NCBI GenBank assembly: GCA_003500165.1
Contig: DNSZ01000061.1
Location: forward strand, 5,424 to 11,780
Origin: Paracoccaceae bacterium
GTDB taxonomy: Bacteria; Pseudomonadota; Alphaproteobacteria; Rhodobacterales; Rhodobacteraceae
Reading direction: 5' to 3'
Length of the DNA: 6,357 bases
The notes under the pieces were generated by a model that was given only the letters and a program-made list of their open reading frames with translations, had not been told where the DNA came from and ran no database searches. A program made the position numbers and the translations under genes. Positions 1 through 5,147 of this stretch are shown here, piece by piece. The number at the start of each line of letters is the position of its first letter. Position 1 is the stretch's first letter.

Positions 1-150
1 ACCATCGACGAGATCGTTGCGGCCCTCGACTGGCAAGCTCACACGGCTAGGGGCGCCATGTCCGGCGCGCTCAAGAAGAAGCTCGGGCTCGCCGTGACCT
101 CGGAGAAGGTGGCGGGCCGGGCCCGCCGCTATCGCTTGCCCGCGGTCTGA
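1..150 (+). CDS. DUF3489 domain protein, C-terminal end (5' truncated by window)
   Basis: The frame is open from base 1 and ends at TGA 148-150, giving the last 49 residues of a protein that begins outside the window. The visible part reads TIDEIVAALDW, then HTARGAMSGALKKKLGL near residues 14-28, then a basic GRARRYRLP tail. This matches what I know of the C-terminus of DUF3489 proteins, a small family common in alphaproteobacterial prophages and islands. The helix pattern and the basic tail suggest a winged-helix-like DNA-binding fold, but that is inference, and no biochemical role is established as far as I know. A GC-rich hairpin follows 15 bases after the stop. The family call is fairly good; the function is unknown. 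Confidence 0.75.
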   Translation, partial: TIDEIVAALDWQAHTARGAMSGALKKKLGLAVTSEKVAGRARRYRLPAV

Positions 151-165
151 ATCCCCGCGCCCTCC

Positions 166-191
166 GAGCCCGCCCGCCGGCTGGCGGGCTC
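166..191 (+). terminator. GC-rich hairpin after the DUF3489 gene, possible terminator
   Basis: GAGCCCGCC (166-174) and GGCGGGCTC (183-191) form a perfect 9-bp stem around an 8-base loop, starting 15 bases after the DUF3489 stop. No T-run follows, so it is not a classical Rho-independent terminator. It could instead stabilise the 3' end or only weakly stop transcription. Confidence 0.35.
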
Positions 192-239
192 GGCCTCGTA
201 GAAGGGCCGGCACCCCGCCGGCCCCGAACGCCGAGGCCG
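191..239 (+). promoter_or_regulatory. Nested hairpin that covers the ribosome binding site of the next gene
   Basis: CGGCCTCG (191-198) pairs perfectly with CGAGGCCG (232-239). Inside it GGGCCGGC (204-211) pairs perfectly with GCCGGCCC (217-224) around a 5-base ACCCC loop. The GAGG at 233-236, six bases before the ATG at 243, is the only ribosome binding site candidate for the 97-aa gene, and it lies in the outer stem. As RNA this would hide the start signal unless the structure is opened. The pairing is visible in the sequence; the regulatory role is inferred. Confidence 0.4.
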
Positions 240-242
240 ACC

Positions 243-536
243 ATGCCGGGATCACCCATCACACCAGACAGGCTTGCGGATCGCTATGTCCACGATCTGA
301 GCCGTATCGCCAGCGTCGCGGAGTTGACCGAAATACGCCGGCGCAACAGCGCACCCATGCGCCCAGCTCGTTGCGCCAGCCACGATTTCCATGACGCCGA
401 CGCGATCATGGCATCGGCATTCGCGGCCCTCGCGGGCCGTGCCCCCGATCCCGGCAACGCCGCAGACCGAACGCTGGTCGCCGAAGCCTGGGAGATCGTG
501 ATGACGGATTTGCTGGTCGAGCGCCGCCCGGAATAG
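243..536 (+). CDS. Hypothetical protein, 97 aa
   Basis: This small acidic-to-neutral protein has no signal peptide or membrane segment. The start is ATG 243, with GAGG at 233-236 and a six-base gap. Residues 8-34 (from PDRLADRYVHDLSRIASV to ELTEIRRRN) look like two amphipathic helices, followed by an HDFHDADAIMASAFAAL segment (47-63) and a C-terminal helix around residues 78-94. I recall similar short proteins next to DUF3489 genes in alphaproteobacterial prophages, but I know no name or function for them. It ends five bases before the stop of the opposite-strand membrane protein gene, so the two blocks converge. It is likely a real gene because the neighbouring spacing is tight and the start context is good. 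The function is unknown. Confidence 0.65.
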   Translation: MPGSPITPDRLADRYVHDLSRIASVAELTEIRRRNSAPMRPARCASHDFHDADAIMASAFAALAGRAPDPGNAADRTLVAEAWEIVMTDLLVERRPE

Positions 537-541
537 GCCTC

Positions 542-760
542 TCACCGCAGGGCGCGGTGCCGCTCGAACAGCCGCCGCAGCAGGTAGCTCCGCAGCAGCG
601 AGACGATCAGGAATAGAAGCCCGATGGTCAGATGCGCGGGCAGATCGGCCTGGAGCCCGAACCACGGGAACACCACGATCTGCGTGGCGATGGCCAGTCC
701 ATAGCCGACGACGACATTGGTCGCGGCCTCGACCAGCGACATGATGCGGCTCTGCTTCAT
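542..760 (-). CDS. Small two-helix membrane protein, DUF7220-like
   Basis: This 72-aa protein starts with MKQSRIMSLVEAATNVVVGYG. Two hydrophobic stretches, about residues 13-33 and 43-60, should span the inner membrane. The short linker carries FGLQADLPAH and the basic tail LRRLFERHRALR (61-72) is probably cytoplasmic. The composition and the MKQSR...SLVEA...NVVVGYG start match DUF7220, a family I associate with phage and prophage gene blocks; its function is not known. A good ribosome binding site, GGAGA, lies seven bases before the ATG at 760. The start overlaps the stop of the C5 methyltransferase by ATGA, so it is the last gene of the minus-strand methyltransferase operon and is probably translationally coupled. 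A role as a superinfection-exclusion or lysis accessory protein is possible but unsupported. Confidence 0.75.
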   Translation of the reverse strand: MKQSRIMSLVEAATNVVVGYGLAIATQIVVFPWFGLQADLPAHLTIGLLFLIVSLLRSYLLRRLFERHRALR

Positions 761-1740
761 CGCAGGCTCTCCAGAAACGCCGTCACGAATTCCGCCGCGA
801 GCGGCGGCACGATCGCATTGCCGTAGCCCCGCAGGAGCCCCATGCGGCCGGATATCCCATCAGCCAGCGGGAATGTTCCGGGCTCAACGGGCCGCCAGCG
901 GCCATCGCGGCAGAGGAGCCAGTCCGGATCTCGCCAGACGCCGTCCGTCGCATCGGTTCCGGCGGGGTCGGCGCCTTCGACCAGTCCACCAGCTTCACCG
1001 TCCTGCGGCTCGCATCCGTGTTGCCCGCCGCGTTGTACGCAGCCGTCGCGGGTGAGCCCGCCATCGCCGTCGGCCAGCCCGCCAGCCAGACCTGCCGTCC
1101 AAGCAGCGCGTTGATCGGTACCGACCGGCATTCCGAGCCGTCCTTGTGATCCCGCGCCGAGGCCGTCGCCCAGCCCGCCCGGCTCCAGGGTGACGGCGCC
1201 GAAGAACAGGCGCTGGCGGATGTGCGGCGCGCCGATGCCCGCAGCCGGCAGATCGGCCGCCGCGAAGGCGTAAGATGCCGCTTCCAGGTCAGCCGCCAGA
1301 GCGTCGAACCACGCCCAGCCAGCCGGATCCTCAGCCGCTGTTCGAGCCGCGTCGCCAACACGTCCGAGCACTGCCGCGCTCGCGACCTGCTCGCCGAAGA
1401 CGAGCTCCGGACGGCAGGCTGCGACGAGACGCAGGAAGGCTGGGGCGAGATGGCGGTCATCGTCCTGTCCCTTGCGCTGCCCGGCCTGGCTGAAGGGCTG
1501 GCAGGGCGGCGAACCGGTCCAGACGGACAGGTCCTCGGCAACGCCCGCGAGGCGCAGCGCGTAGGGCCAGCCGCCGACCCCGGCGAAGAAATGGCATTGC
1601 GCGAAGCCGCGCAGGTCGGCGGGCTCCACCTCGAGGATGGAGCGCTCGTCCACGTCGCCATCCGGCAGCAGCCTGGCGGCGATCAGCTCCCGCAGCCAGG
1701 TGCAGGCCGCAGGATCGGCGTCGTTGTAGTAGACGGCCAT
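757..1740 (-). CDS. DNA (cytosine-5-)-methyltransferase, phage type
   Basis: This 327-aa protein methylates the C5 position of cytosine in DNA using S-adenosylmethionine. Conserved motifs are visible in order: motif I FFAGVGG (51-57) for SAM binding; motif IV with the catalytic cysteine in GSPPCQPF (C80); a GEQVAS segment (116-121) at the place of the ENV motif; motif VIII QRLFF (176-180); and motif X GYGNAIVPPLAAEF (305-318). Residues 185-300 are Gly-rich and variable, as expected for the target-recognition domain, so the recognised site cannot be read. The N-terminus, MAVYYNDADP...WLRELI, is typical of the prophage form with a short extension before motif I. ATG 1740 shares its A with the TGA of the upstream methylase fragment (TGATG), which implies coupling. 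No restriction endonuclease is beside it, so self-protection or regulation is more likely than a full restriction-modification system. It appears intact. Confidence 0.93.
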   Translation of the reverse strand: MAVYYNDADPAACTWLRELIAARLLPDGDVDERSILEVEPADLRGFAQCHFFAGVGGWPYALRLAGVAEDLSVWTGSPPCQPFSQAGQRKGQDDDRHLAPAFLRLVAACRPELVFGEQVASAAVLGRVGDAARTAAEDPAGWAWFDALAADLEAASYAFAAADLPAAGIGAPHIRQRLFFGAVTLEPGGLGDGLGAGSQGRLGMPVGTDQRAAWTAGLAGGLADGDGGLTRDGCVQRGGQHGCEPQDGEAGGLVEGADPAGTDATDGVWRDPDWLLCRDGRWRPVEPGTFPLADGISGRMGLLRGYGNAIVPPLAAEFVTAFLESLR

Positions 1741-2141
1741 CAGGCAGCAGCATCGGCCTTGTCGCCCGGCCGCTCGGCCTTCACCCCGGCGAAGGTCCGG
1801 CCATCGCCATCAAGGATCGCCTCGCGGCCGGTCTCGGCCTGCCAGCGCTCGACCGCGACATCGACACAGGCCGGGCTGATTTCCACGGCGAACACACGCC
1901 GACTGTTGGCTTCGCCCGCCATGATCTGCGAGCCAGAGCCCGAGAACGGCTCGTAGCAGAGGCCGCCGCGGGCGACGTGCTGGTGCATCGGGATGCCGAA
2001 GGCGTCGAGCGGTTTCGGCGTCGGGTGATCCGGGCGCTCGTCCTTGGCGAAGCTGGGCATCTCCCAGGTCGAGGGCAGCGTCTGCTCGGCCACCTTCGGC
2101 GGGCGGTTCGGGCGGCGCCAGCCCATGAATCGGGACCCCAT
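1740..2141 (-). CDS. C-terminal half of a split ParB-domain DNA methylase
   Basis: This 133-aa frame carries the SAM-binding half of a beta-class N6-adenine/N4-cytosine methyltransferase: FMGWRR (5-10), HPTPKP (39-44), then CYEPFSGSGSQ (62-72) with the FxGxG motif I, and VFAVEISPACVDVAVERW (83-100). These segments directly continue the protein encoded at 2174-3103; in relatives the sequence runs HEP-C-F-x-GW without a break. The two frames differ by 44 bases, which correspond to a palindromic insertion. If translated alone, the first ATG is 2139-2141, inside the palindrome and without a visible ribosome binding site; a second ATG lies at 2124-2126. Without the DPPY half it cannot catalyse methylation alone. 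It is either a dead remnant or a subunit that complements the N-terminal half. It overlaps the C5 methyltransferase start by one base. Confidence 0.8.
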   Translation of the reverse strand: MGSRFMGWRRPNRPPKVAEQTLPSTWEMPSFAKDERPDHPTPKPLDAFGIPMHQHVARGGLCYEPFSGSGSQIMAGEANSRRVFAVEISPACVDVAVERWQAETGREAILDGDGRTFAGVKAERPGDKADAAA

Positions 2142-2174
2142 TCATTTTGCGCGCAAAATGAATGGGAACCCGGT
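2129..2174. repeat. 46-bp near-perfect palindrome inserted in the DNA methylase gene
   Basis: CCCATTCATTTTGCG (2137-2151) is followed directly by its exact reverse complement (2152-2166), a 30-bp perfect palindrome centred on GCGC. After two mismatched pairs, CGGG (2131-2134) pairs with CCCG (2169-2172), with a G-T and an A-T pair beyond, so the symmetry covers 2129-2174. It has AT-rich arms inside a GC-rich gene. Its extent matches the 44 bases by which the methylase frame is disrupted. The form resembles a small dispersed palindromic element (REP, RPE or MITE-like). I cannot check copy number from one window. No clear target-site duplication is visible. Confidence 0.8.
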
Positions 2175-3103
2175 CAGGGCTCGTGTTTCCAGAGGTAGTG
2201 CGAGCGGGTGAGCACACCGCGGTCCTTCACCCAGATGATCTGCTGATGGACGAAGGCGCCGGCCTTTTCCCAGCAGGCCTCCAGCATTGCCTGGCGGCGG
2301 GAGGCGTGCCAGCAGTACCAGGCGGCATCCTCGGTGATCGCCTCGGCGACGGCGGCGGCGATGAACCCGTCGTAGAGCTCCGCGCCCTGGCTGCTGTCGT
2401 CCCAGGTCACGCCATAGGACTGGCTCCAGTCCTTGTTGCGCGTCGGATGGTTCGAGCCGTCGTAGTCCACCAGATACGGCGGGTCGGTGGCGAACAGCAC
2501 CGCGCGCTCGCCGTTCATCAGGCGGCGGACATCCTCGTGGCTGGTCGAGTCCCCGCAGAGCAGCCGGTGGTCGCCGAGGATCCACAGATCGCCAGTGCGC
2601 GACGCCGGGTTGCGCGGCGGCTCGGGGATGGTCACTGGCGGCACGGAGCCGCCGGCGCCACCTTCTTCTTCACCGCCCCCGTCCGGATCGAAGGCCAGCA
2701 GCTTGTCCAGTTCGCCGTCGGAGAAGCCGACCAGCGACAGGTCGTAGTCGTCCGCGAGCAGGTCCTGCAGCTCGGCCGAGAGAAGCTCTTCGTTCCATGG
2801 CGATTCAGCAAGCCGGTTGTCCGCAATCCGGTAGGCCCGGCGCTGCGCCTCGGTCAGATGGCCCAGCACGATCACCGGCGCCTCGGTCAGCCCGAGCTGC
2901 GCCGCGGCCAGCACGCGTCCGTGGCCCGCGATCAGCTCGCCGTCCTCACCGACGAGGCAGGGCACGGTCCAGCCGAACTCCGCCATGCTGGCGGCGATCT
3001 TCGCGACCTGGTCGGGCCCGTGCACCTTCGCGTTCTGCGCGTAGGGCTGGAGCCGCGCAAGCGGCCAGGTCTCGATCCGCTCGGGGGCGAAGGCGAGGGT
3101 CAT
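2174..3103 (-). CDS. N-terminal half of a split ParB-domain DNA methylase (DPPY half)
   Basis: This 309-aa frame begins with a ParB/sulfiredoxin-like domain: LARLQPYAQNAKVH (15-28), MAEFGWTVPCLV (40-51) and GELIAGHGR (55-63). An acidic, Gly-rich linker follows at about 136-160. Then comes the methyltransferase start, GDLWILGDHRLLCGDST (171-187), and the catalytic DPPY at 207-210. The frame ends abruptly after SHYLWKHEP at TGA 2174-2176, where relatives continue into the FxGxG half. DPPY before FxGxG is the beta-class order for amino-methyltransferases (N6-adenine or N4-cytosine). The start, ATG 3103, has AGGA seven bases upstream. It is the first gene of the minus-strand operon. The protein lacks motif I and is probably inactive unless the product of 1740-2141 complements it. 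The target site is unknown. Confidence 0.88.
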   Translation of the reverse strand: MTLAFAPERIETWPLARLQPYAQNAKVHGPDQVAKIAASMAEFGWTVPCLVGEDGELIAGHGRVLAAAQLGLTEAPVIVLGHLTEAQRRAYRIADNRLAESPWNEELLSAELQDLLADDYDLSLVGFSDGELDKLLAFDPDGGGEEEGGAGGSVPPVTIPEPPRNPASRTGDLWILGDHRLLCGDSTSHEDVRRLMNGERAVLFATDPPYLVDYDGSNHPTRNKDWSQSYGVTWDDSSQGAELYDGFIAAAVAEAITEDAAWYCWHASRRQAMLEACWEKAGAFVHQQIIWVKDRGVLTRSHYLWKHEP

Positions 3104-3411
3104 GCAGGTTCCTGTCGATGTTCGATCGGCATCCGCCGGGTGGACTCCGGCGCGGCGGGGTCCACCGGCTTCCGGCTGGACTCCGGTATCCGCGGGGTAT
3201 CCACCCCGCGCGGCCGGTCAGATGTTTGAATTCACGAAGGTTTCAGGCGTCGCGGGTGGACTCTGGACTCCGTGTGGCTTCCCAAAAATCCGGCGCTCAC
3301 GCTGGCGAAACGCCGAGCCAAGCCCGCCAGCATACGTTTCGGCCCGAAAAGGAACCGGAAAACAACGGCTTGGCGGTTTTTCTCAGGCCCACGCGCCGGG
3401 CGCTTGCCCGG

Positions 3412-3432
3412 AAAAACCCGTCTCCAAACGGG
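3412..3432 (-). terminator. Weak Rho-independent-like hairpin on the minus strand
   Basis: Read on the minus strand, CCCGT (3432-3428) and ACGGG (3421-3417) form a 5-bp stem around a 6-base loop, followed directly by five T (3416-3412). The stem is short, so it would be a weak terminator. It could stop minus-strand transcription coming from the DUF6362 operon, which would otherwise run antisense through the toxin-antitoxin genes. Confidence 0.3.
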
Positions 3433-3525
3433 GTTCGGAGAGCGTTTTCGACCGGCGTACGGTGGGCACCTGCCCTTCGCCAACCCGTGCCCCCGGACCC
3501 GTCCCGAACCGCATCGTCTCGCCGC

Positions 3526-3565
3526 TGGCTTCCGGTCCGGACCCCGGCCTGGACCCCGGAAGCCA
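3526..3565. repeat. 10-bp perfect inverted repeat
   Basis: TGGCTTCCGG (3526-3535) and CCGGAAGCCA (3556-3565) are exact reverse complements separated by 20 bases. The loop itself contains GGTCC/GGACC pairing. There is no T-run on either side and no gene next to it, so its role is open. Confidence 0.5.
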
Positions 3566-3735
3566 TTCTCGAAACGCTCTTGATGATGGGAAGTGGACGC
3601 CGCGCCTGTCAGGCGCAGAACATCCATTCTACGGATTTGATAGCGTCTGAAAGCTTCGGCGTCTCGCCTTCCGGTGTCTCGCAGGAAAGTGTCTCTCTCG
3701 CGCACACGGACTTGACATCGCGATCTTGAACCCTG

Positions 3736-3773
3736 TTGCCGCACTCCTACCTTTCCGGTAGAGTTTCCGGAAA
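3736..3773 (+). promoter_or_regulatory. Promoter and palindromic operator of the toxin-antitoxin operon
   Basis: TTGCCG (3736-3741) and TAGAGT (3759-3764) are separated by 17 bases and each match the sigma-70 consensus at four of six positions. Overlapping the -10 is an inverted repeat CTACC-TTTCC-GGTAG (3747-3761). Immediately after it is the perfect palindrome TTTCCGGAAA (3764-3773). TTTCCGG therefore occurs twice exactly 12 bases apart (3752, 3764). A short leader then leads to GGAGG and the ATG at 3785. This is the usual layout for an antitoxin that binds as a dimer and represses its own operon. The sites are visible; the autoregulation is inferred from the family. Confidence 0.55.
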
Positions 3774-3784
3774 TGGAGGGCGTC

Positions 3785-4069
3785 ATGGCCAGCACCGATC
3801 CGTCTCCCGTCACCCAGTGGCGCAAGCGCCGCCAGCGGCAGGGCTTCGTGCGCGTGGAAGTGCAGGTCCGGAAGGAGGACGCGGGGCTCGTGCGGGACGT
3901 CGCCACCGCCCTCGGCGATCCCGAGCGCGAGAGCGAGACGCGCGCCATTCTGCGCGAGAGGATCGCCACGCCCCGCAGCGGAGGGCTCAAGGCGTTGCTC
4001 GCGGCAGCACCGCTCGAAGGGATCGATCTCGAACGACCCCGCGATTTCGGGCGCGACGTCTCCCTGTGA
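3785..4069 (+). CDS. Type II antitoxin, ribbon-helix-helix-like, partner of the PIN toxin
   Basis: This 94-aa protein should bind and neutralise the PIN ribonuclease encoded next to it and repress the operon. Residues 8-23 are strongly basic (PVTQWRKRRQRQGFVR). RVEVQVRK (23-30) looks like the beta strand of a ribbon-helix-helix, followed by helices at about 31-43 and 48-60. The C-terminal segment GGLKALLAAAPLEGIDL (66-82), then RDFGRDVSL, is the kind of tail that wraps the toxin. I chose ATG 3785 over ATG 3773 because GGAGG at 3775-3779 sits five bases before it, while 3773 has no site and lies in the operator. Its stop overlaps the toxin start (GTGA). It differs from classical VapB or FitA, and the strand and helix pattern resembles MazE-like antitoxins; the subtype is uncertain. 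Confidence 0.82.
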   Translation: MASTDPSPVTQWRKRRQRQGFVRVEVQVRKEDAGLVRDVATALGDPERESETRAILRERIATPRSGGLKALLAAAPLEGIDLERPRDFGRDVSL

Positions 4070-4479
4070 GCTTCCTGATCGACACCAACATCATCTCGGA
4101 GGTGCGCAAGGGCGAACGGTGCGATCCCGCCGTGGCGGCCTGGTGGGCGGGCGTTGCCGAAGACGATCTCTGGCTCAGCGCGCTGGTGCTGGGCGAGATC
4201 CGCAAGGGCGTGGAACTGGCACGGCGTCGCGATCCACGGAAGGCCGCGGCGCTCGAGGCATGGCTCGGCGATGTGATTTCGGGATTCGGCGACAGGGTGC
4301 TGCCGGTCGACGCCACGGTGGCCGAGGAATGGGGGCGGATGAACGCGATCCGCCCCGTGCCGGTCATCGATGCGCTTCTGGCCGCGACGGCGAAGGCCAA
4401 CGGCCTGACGCTGGCAACACGCAATGGCGCCGATGTTGCCGGGCTCGGTGTCGAGGTGCTCAACCCGTTCGAACCCTGA
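4066..4479 (+). CDS. vapC: Type II toxin, PIN-domain ribonuclease (VapC/FitB-like)
   Basis: This 137-aa protein is a PIN-domain endoribonuclease of the VapC/FitB type, which cleaves specific RNAs when its antitoxin is degraded. The acidic metal-binding residues are in place: D6 in SFLIDTNIISE, E44 in LVLGEIRKGVE, D102 in VIDALLAATA, and the TRNGADV segment (118-124) with D123. The ending NPFEP is usual for this family, and 137 aa is a normal full length. The start is GTG 4066, which overlaps the antitoxin stop (GTGA) and begins directly before the first PIN strand. The same frame is open back to 3736, but that part is antisense-like sequence running through the operator and the antitoxin gene. 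It converges with the DUF6362 gene 52 bases downstream. No inactivating change is visible. The RNA target cannot be predicted. Confidence 0.93.
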   Translation: MSFLIDTNIISEVRKGERCDPAVAAWWAGVAEDDLWLSALVLGEIRKGVELARRRDPRKAAALEAWLGDVISGFGDRVLPVDATVAEEWGRMNAIRPVPVIDALLAATAKANGLTLATRNGADVAGLGVEVLNPFEP

Positions 4480-4531
4480 ATGACGGGGCGGCGGTGTTCA
4501 AGGTTTGCGCTCCGCACCTGGATAACGCCCT

Positions 4532-4954
4532 TCACCTGGCCTTCGCGATCACGAATTTCATCGACCGTTTTCGCGGCACCCGTCTCCCGTTCAGACGCCA
4601 GGTGATCACCGCGATCCCATACTGCCAGTGGCGGTTGGCAGCAGGGCGGCTCAGCCCGACCTCCCAGCCGATCTTCTTCCACGGCTGGCGGTTGGCCCTC
4701 AGCCAGACGATCCGGGCATCGTCCTTCTCCAGCCAGCGCAGCCAGAGCAGCGCCGCCTCGGCCTCGGTGATCATGCGCGGCGACGGGCGCGGCCGGCGCA
4801 TCCGGGGCTCCTGGCCGACCTGATCGCCGAAGCTGTGGAAATACGCGGGCCAGGCGCTGAAATAGCCCCGCGGCTTCACCCCGGGCAGCGCCCGGAACAC
4901 GTCCGCGGCGAGTTCCAGCCGGTCCTGCACGCGTGCCGTGGTCCAGTCAGTCAT
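4532..4954 (-). CDS. DUF6362 family protein with C-terminal helix-turn-helix
   Basis: This 140-aa protein reads WTTARVQDRLELAADVFRAL at the N-terminus (4-23), then GYFSAWPAYFHSFGDQ (30-45), RPRPSPRMITEAEAALLWLRWL (54-75) and the region PWKKIGWEVGLSRPAANRHWQYG (91-113), which has the pattern of a helix-turn-helix like sigma region 4 or small-terminase domains. The combination matches DUF6362, which I know from alphaproteobacterial prophages. Its job is unknown; transcription control or DNA packaging are the natural guesses. The basic KRSMKFVIAKAR tail seems normal for the family, so the gene looks complete. The start is ATG 4954, with GAGG six bases upstream inside the end of the 66-aa gene, overlapping it by eight bases. 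It is the last gene of the RuvC operon. Confidence 0.82.
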   Translation of the reverse strand: MTDWTTARVQDRLELAADVFRALPGVKPRGYFSAWPAYFHSFGDQVGQEPRMRRPRPSPRMITEAEAALLWLRWLEKDDARIVWLRANRQPWKKIGWEVGLSRPAANRHWQYGIAVITWRLNGRRVPRKRSMKFVIAKAR

Positions 4955-5147
4955 GGCGCGCCTCGTTCGTCTCGGGCCGCTTGCCGTAGAGCCGCTCGCC
5001 CAGCTGGCGGACCAGCTCGCGTTCCGGCCAGGTCAGGCGGTCGTCGTCGGCCGAGACGGCGAGAACGCCCTGCTCGCGCCACCCCTCGCGCTTGACCTGC
5101 TCGGGATCGCGGCGCCGACCGCCGTAGCCATGGGGGTGCCATCTCAT
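4947..5147 (-). CDS. Small conserved phage hypothetical protein, 66 aa
   Basis: The protein starts MRWHPHGYGGRRRDPEQVK and continues with GWREQGVLAVSADDDRLTWPERELVRQLGERLYG. The N-terminus is basic and rich in His/Gly; residues 43-58 form a likely amphipathic helix. I recall short proteins with the same HGYGGRRRDPE...GWREQGVLAV...LTWPERELVRQLG pattern beside DUF6362 genes, but they have no assigned function. The start is ATG 5147, seven bases or fewer after a strong GGGAGGTG site. The frame is open further upstream to 5468, but that stretch is a shadow of the RuvC-like gene. The start overlaps the RuvC-like stop by ATGA and the end overlaps the DUF6362 start, so three genes form one coupled operon. 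Confidence 0.75.
   Translation of the reverse strand: MRWHPHGYGGRRRDPEQVKREGWREQGVLAVSADDDRLTWPERELVRQLGERLYGKRPETNEARHD

Larger units (their letters stand above)
3104..3735. other. 632-bp stretch without a convincing gene, rich in inverted repeats
   Basis: Long open frames exist on both strands here only because GC is high; their translations are Arg/Pro/Ser/Gly-rich and show no recognisable domain. What is visible: GGACTCCGG or close variants recur at 3142-3150, 3178-3186 and 3257-3271; a stem GTGGACTCC/GGGGTCCAC (3140-3165); a perfect 8-bp stem CGCGGGGT/ACCCCGCG with a 4-base loop (3191-3210); GCTGGCG/CGCCAGC (3301-3331); GCCAAGCC (3317-3324) against GGCTTGGC (3367-3374) followed by GGTTTTT; CCGGGC/GCCCGG just before 3411; and GCGCCTG-T-CAGGCGC (3602-3616). 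It must contain the promoter of the minus-strand methylase operon, but I could not place it. It may be a decayed insertion, a boundary of the toxin-antitoxin cargo, or a structured RNA. Confidence 0.55.

Noticed and set aside
1222..1956. 244-aa open frame on the plus strand opposite the C5 methyltransferase
   Set aside because: It is a shadow frame across two real minus-strand genes, with no recognisable domain or ribosome binding site.
2127..2176. Translational bypassing across the palindrome, like T4 gene 60
   Set aside because: The stop directly after a Pro codon and the hairpin are suggestive, but the only matching CCC landing triplet near the end (2132-2134) leads into the wrong frame, so a matched-codon hop would not restore the methylase.
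2162..3229. 355-aa open frame on the plus strand opposite the methylase
   Set aside because: It is antisense to a gene with clear ParB and DPPY motifs. Its Val/Arg/Gly-rich translation follows the codon bias of the other strand and shows no family features.
3712..3740. TTGACA at 3712-3717 as the -35 box of the toxin-antitoxin operon
   Set aside because: The hexamer is perfect, but the bases 16-18 downstream (around GTTGCC) do not resemble a -10 box. TTGCCG with TAGAGT gives a better pair and a sensible leader.
3232..3990. 252-aa minus-strand open frame
   Set aside because: It is very Arg/Ser/Pro-rich, runs antisense through the toxin-antitoxin promoter and antitoxin gene, and crosses several hairpins. 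The frame is open only because GC is high.
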